Positions 13,266-15,931 of a stretch of 15,931 nt of DNA are shown one piece after another (the first letter of the stretch is position 1; every line of letters begins with the position of its first letter). Where the stretch lies: the NCBI RefSeq assembly GCF_001280015.1, contig NZ_LGDV01000253.1, positions 1-15,931 on the forward strand, given 5' to 3'. The translations under genes and the position numbers were made by a program. A model generated the notes under the pieces. It worked only from the letters and a program-made list of their open reading frames with translations, searched no databases and was not told the DNA's origin. The stretch comes from Streptomyces sp. MMG1121 (GTDB lineage: Bacteria; Actinomycetota; Actinomycetes; Streptomycetales; Streptomycetaceae).

Positions 13266-13399
13266 CAGCGACGCGCGGCACCGGCGGTGGACAACCCACC
13301 TCACCAGGGCATTCCCACGAAGCGGTTGAGCAGGATGCGTTGCGTGGCGATGCTGTGGTCTCCGCCCATCCGTGCCTGGCCACTCCGGCAGGGATGGGG

Positions 13400-13677
13400 A
13401 CGGCGGCTGCACCGCCTGCCCCAGAACGGGCCCGCGACCGGTGAGCGGCCTTCGGGGCGGTCCGCCAGTGGGCGTGCTGTGCGGCCAGGCACAGCGCCTT
13501 CGCTGCCTCGAGGTGTTCGATCTCCGTCCTCAGCCCTCCGCACCGAGTCCGCAGGGTTTCCTCCCACCCGTGCAGCAGCGTCAGCCGCACACCACGGCGG
13601 ACATTGTCCCGGCCGCATGCGTCCCGGAGTTGAGTGCCGTAGCGCTGCGGTCCCAGCGGCAGGCTCATCCCGGACAT
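13400..13677 (-). other. Possible decayed coding fragment with coiled-coil helix
   Basis: A minus-strand frame starting at ATG 13677 contains VRLTLLHGWEETLRTRCGGL, then RTEIEHLEAAKALCLAAQHA. This is a GC3-rich, heptad-like stretch of about 45 residues resembling the C-terminal dimerisation helix of MerR-type regulators. The flanking text in the same frame is Ser/Arg/Ala-rich, with no helix-turn-helix upstream. It may be the tail of a broken regulator or simply a chance frame. I do not assign a function. The rest of 13266-13890 shows no other feature. Confidence 0.25.
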
Positions 13678-13901
13678 GACTTCGGTAGAGCACAGGCAAG
13701 TCGGCAGAGCGCGAAGCCTCTCTCGTCCCACGAGGTCCCACGGGCTGTGACACCACTCTGCCTGTCCTCGCGCGAGGGTTACGAGGACGGAGGGACGCCA
13801 CCACCGAGCGGCTGAATCCACGCGCCGGTCGGCGTGGCTGGGCGGGTGGGGTTGCCGGCTCGGAGCAGGGTGGTCGGAACTGGCGTCGTCGAGGAGGAAT
13901 C

Positions 13902-14045
13902 GTGAAGCGTCGTGTCGTCGCGGTCGTGGCCGTTGTCGTCGCCGGGCTGATGCTGTTCGCGGTACCGGCCGCGGCTCGGGACGGCAAGGGCCATGTCGAG
14001 AACAACGACTGGAACGTCCCGCTCACCAACATCGGCCTGCTGTAG
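13902..14045 (+). CDS. Small secreted peptide, 47 residues
   Basis: A strong ribosome binding site (GAGGAGG, 13891-13897) precedes a GTG that opens a 47-codon frame. Residues 1-25 form a textbook Sec signal peptide: VKRR, then a hydrophobic core VVAVVAVVVAGLMLFA, then VPAAA with an A-A-A cleavage site. The predicted mature peptide is 22 residues, beginning RDGKGHVENNDWN and ending VPLTNIGLL, with no cysteine. The Asn-rich, VPxxNIGLL ending faintly recalls chaplin or rodlin segments, but this is not a real match. A perfect-stem terminator begins 32 nt downstream, so it is a self-contained transcription unit. The function is unknown; a surface or signalling peptide is possible. Confidence 0.72.
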   Translation: MKRRVVAVVAVVVAGLMLFAVPAAARDGKGHVENNDWNVPLTNIGLL

Positions 14046-14076
14046 AGCCGTGTCCGGCCTCGCCTTGGCGGGTCCG

Positions 14077-14101
14077 GGCCGTGGCGTCGGCCGCCACGGC
14101 C
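14077..14101. terminator. Terminator after the small secreted peptide gene
   Basis: GGCCGTGGCG (14077-14086), 5-nt loop TCGGC, CGCCACGGCC (14092-14101) form a perfect 10-bp GC-rich stem beginning 32 nt after the stop codon. Confidence 0.75.
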
Positions 14102-14178
14102 TCCAACTCGGCCGCACGGGCGGCTGGTTGGGCCACTAGGCGAATCACAGGCGTGATCATCCGTGCGGAGGATGTAAG

Positions 14179-14220
14179 GACCGTACCTGACTCATGAGGA
14201 TGTTCAGGTCAGGTTCGGTC
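14179..14220. promoter_or_regulatory. Long inverted repeat upstream of the serine hydrolase
   Basis: GACCGTACCTGAC (14179-14191) and GTCAGGTTCGGTC (14208-14220) are reverse complements at 12 of 13 positions, separated by 16 nt. The right arm ends 5 nt before the ribosome binding site. It could be an operator dyad with two half-sites or, if transcribed, a hairpin controlling translation. CAGGTCAGGT within it is also a short direct repeat. Confidence 0.55.
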
Positions 14221-14239
14221 GTCACGGAAGGGGCATCCC

Positions 14240-15520
14240 TTGCGCATCCCCCGGTTATTCGGAACAGCCCTGAGCACCGCGCTGCTGCTGATCGCCGCGG
14301 CACCGGCCGCCTCCGGCGACACGAGACCCGCCGCCATGCCGACCGCGCTGGACGGGGCGGGACTCGGCCGGTCGCTCGCCGCCGTGCACGACGCGGGCAT
14401 GTACGGCATCTACTCCTCCGTACGCGATGGCTCCGACCGTTGGACCGGCGCGTCCGGGATCGCCGACGTGGACACCGGGCGCCCGGTGCGGCCGGACATG
14501 CGGCACCGGGTCGGCAGTATCAGCAAGACCTTCACCGCCGTAGCTGTGCTCCAGCAGGTCGAGCGCGGCCGGATCCGCCTCGACGCACCCATCGGCGACT
14601 ACCTTCCGGCCCTGGTCCCGGGTGAGCGCGGACGCGAGATCACCGTCCGCATGCTCCTGAACCACACCAGCGGCATCGGCGACTACGTCCTCGGTGCCTT
14701 CCCCTCGCTCATGCAGGGATCGACCGCCAGCCTGGACGAGGACCGCTTCCGCTCCATAGCGCCCGAGGAACTGGTCCGGCTCGGCCTGGCTGCACCCGCG
14801 ACCGGACGGCCCGGTGAGACGTGGTCCTACTCCAACACCAACTACGTCATCGTGGGGCTGCTGCTCGCCAAGGTCACCGGACAGGACCCGGAGGCGTACA
14901 TCACCCGCCACGTCATCGAGCGCGCCGGCCTGCGGCACACCTCCTACCCGCGCACCCCGTACATCCAGGGCCCGCACGCCCGCATGTACGAGAGCTTCTA
15001 CGGCGTGATCGATCCGCCGCGCGACTACAGCGTCTACGACATGTCCTGGGCCTACACGGCCGGCGCGGTCGTCTCCACCACCAGCGACCTCAACCGCTTC
15101 TACCGCGGCTTGCTGGCCGGAAAGCTCGTCGGACCGGCCGCCCTCAAGCAGATGCTGACCACGGTCCCCGCGAACGGCATGGACTACGGACTCGGGATCT
15201 ACGCCCTCGACGTGCCCGGCTGCGGCCGCTTCTGGGGCCACGACGGCGCGGTCTTCGGCGCCGGTACCATCGCCCTCTCCAGTCCCGACGGCAGACGGCA
15301 GGTCGCCGCGGGTTGGAACCTCATGAAGTACGAGCGCCTCAACTCCGACGGCACCAGCTTCGAACCGAGCCCGATCGACGACGCCCTCAATCACTACGTC
15401 GTCACGGCCCTGTGTCCCTCGGCGACACCGGCCTCGACCCGCACGGCGATCACATCGCTCCGGCGGGCGCTGACCGGAACAGATCTCTCGCCGACCACCT
15501 GGGCCGCAGTGCTGCGCTGA
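14240..15520 (+). CDS. Secreted serine beta-lactamase / DD-carboxypeptidase-family protein
   Basis: This 426-residue exported enzyme belongs to the class C beta-lactamase / D-alanyl-D-alanine carboxypeptidase family (AmpC-like, Streptomyces R61-like). It has a signal peptide with hydrophobic core TALSTALLLIAAAPAASG (9-26). Active-site motifs are S93-I-S-K96 in VGSISKTFTAVA, Y197-S-N199 in WSYSNTNY, and H334-D-G in GHDGAVFG, which replaces KTG as in this family. Cys328 and Cys392 could form a disulfide. The TTG at 14240 follows GGAAGGGG by 6 nt and begins just before the signal peptide; no better ATG is in frame. It probably acts on peptidoglycan stem peptides, or is an esterase or D-peptidase. 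A 13-bp-arm inverted repeat lies just upstream and a 12-bp-stem terminator downstream. Confidence 0.92.
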   Translation: MRIPRLFGTALSTALLLIAAAPAASGDTRPAAMPTALDGAGLGRSLAAVHDAGMYGIYSSVRDGSDRWTGASGIADVDTGRPVRPDMRHRVGSISKTFTAVAVLQQVERGRIRLDAPIGDYLPALVPGERGREITVRMLLNHTSGIGDYVLGAFPSLMQGSTASLDEDRFRSIAPEELVRLGLAAPATGRPGETWSYSNTNYVIVGLLLAKVTGQDPEAYITRHVIERAGLRHTSYPRTPYIQGPHARMYESFYGVIDPPRDYSVYDMSWAYTAGAVVSTTSDLNRFYRGLLAGKLVGPAALKQMLTTVPANGMDYGLGIYALDVPGCGRFWGHDGAVFGAGTIALSSPDGRRQVAAGWNLMKYERLNSDGTSFEPSPIDDALNHYVVTALCPSATPASTRTAITSLRRALTGTDLSPTTWAAVLR

Positions 15521-15560
15521 TGGGAGCGTGGGGGGCATGGTTCGGCTCCCCGCGCCGGCC

Positions 15561-15588
15561 GCCCCGGCCCGGCCGTCCGGGCCGGGGC
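15561..15588. terminator. Terminator after the serine hydrolase
   Basis: CCCCGGCCCGG (15562-15572), loop CCGT, CCGGGCCGGGG (15577-15587) pair perfectly, with one further G-C pair, over 12 bp. The hairpin begins about 40 nt after the stop codon. Confidence 0.78.
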
Positions 15589-15805
15589 CGCTGTGGCACC
15601 TAGTTCGCACCAAGGCGCGCAAGCGGCACCGACAGCCTCGGGTCGCCGTCCTCGCCCTCGTCCTGGACCGCGATCCCTTCGGCACTCCTGTCGACCGGAT
15701 GGTCCGGGTTCGGGGTGTGTTCGGCGGGGTCTGTTCGGGTGTGGTGTGCGGGCGGGGTGGGGGCCGTTTCGGCCGCTGGAAGGGGGTCTGGGGGGTGACG
15801 CCACC
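15589..15805. other. Intergenic, no gene recognised
   Basis: Plus-strand open frames here are Gly/Arg/Pro-rich and resemble no known protein. The middle part (about 15705-15800) is G-rich on the plus strand, with runs such as GGCGGGGTGGGGG. Confidence 0.4.
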
Positions 15806-15910
15806 CATAGGAGGCAGATCACATCCTATCCGGCATAGGAGAACCACAACGCCCCGAACAGCATGTAAAACCGTCATACAGGCCCATATCGGGCATTTCT
15901 CCGATGTGGG
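15806..15910. promoter_or_regulatory. AT-richer region with direct and inverted repeats
   Basis: CATAGGAG occurs at 15806-15813 and 15834-15841, 28 bp apart. CCTAT (15825-15829) and ATAGG (15835-15839) form a dyad with a 5-nt gap. Further on, CCCATATCGG (15883-15892) pairs with CCGATGTGGG (15901-15910) at 9 of 10 positions around 8 nt. The drop in GC and the symmetry suggest a regulatory region for a gene beyond the window, but none of the elements is identified. Confidence 0.4.
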
Positions 15911-15931
15911 GTAGTACGTCACATCATTGCG

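Noticed and set aside
12260..13294. 344-codon minus-strand frame opposite the alcohol dehydrogenase
   Set aside because: An antisense shadow with no domain; the dehydrogenase has full zinc and Rossmann motifs.
14255..15922. 555-codon open frame on the minus strand
   Set aside because: It is the antisense shadow of the well-supported serine hydrolase gene (SxxK, YxN, HxG motifs on the plus strand); its translation is Gly/Asp/Val-rich with no domain.

Overview
The window looks like part of a Streptomyces-type actinomycete chromosome. GC content is very high throughout, G/C dominates third codon positions, GTG and TTG starts occur beside ATG, and the families present are typical of streptomycetes (PAS-LuxR regulator, SpoIIE-type PP2C phosphatase, P450 plus 3Fe-4S ferredoxin, SHOCT and DUF3592 small membrane proteins, DIP1984-family protein). 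Intact genes alternate with many broken ones, as expected of an accessory or chromosome-arm region that has received and lost DNA. No phage, CRISPR array, tRNA or rRNA was found.

Layout. 1-1630: an alpha/beta hydrolase (minus) divergent from a one-cysteine HxlR regulator (plus), with a candidate operator between them. 1630-3700: a DIP1984-family gene among decay products, namely an IS5-like scrap, an IS630-like scrap and an unrecognised gene spread over three frames. 3737-4900: a DUF3592-like membrane protein, then a fragment of NAD-dependent DNA ligase whose catalytic lysine is replaced. 4865-5882: a LysR regulator behind a perfect 12-bp-arm palindrome and apparently read from a leaderless mRNA. 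6048-6335: a broken maleylpyruvate-isomerase-family fragment. 6423-7520: a membrane-anchored PP2C phosphatase (minus).

7812-9446: a minus-strand P450-ferredoxin operon. It has a well-formed promoter with an operator half-site in its spacer, a 4-bp stop/start overlap between the two genes and a strong terminator. The P450 frame is broken by one missing base just before the I-helix AGFDTT motif. 9493-10200: a frameshifted metallo-beta-lactamase-fold fragment, a degenerate IS5-family transposase and a 20-bp tandem repeat touching the end of a SHOCT gene. 10831-13168: a UbiX (flavin prenyltransferase) remnant, a PAS-LuxR regulator and a divergent zinc alcohol dehydrogenase. I infer that this is what remains of an aromatic-acid or aromatic-alcohol metabolism locus. 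13902-14045: a 47-residue secreted peptide. 14240-15520: a secreted serine beta-lactamase/DD-peptidase-like protein preceded by a long inverted repeat.

No clearly new multi-gene system could be demonstrated. The best leads are the P450 operon with its unassigned operator, the LysR palindrome, the HxlR switch and the small secreted peptide. All family assignments come from reading motifs in the translations, and no database search was run.
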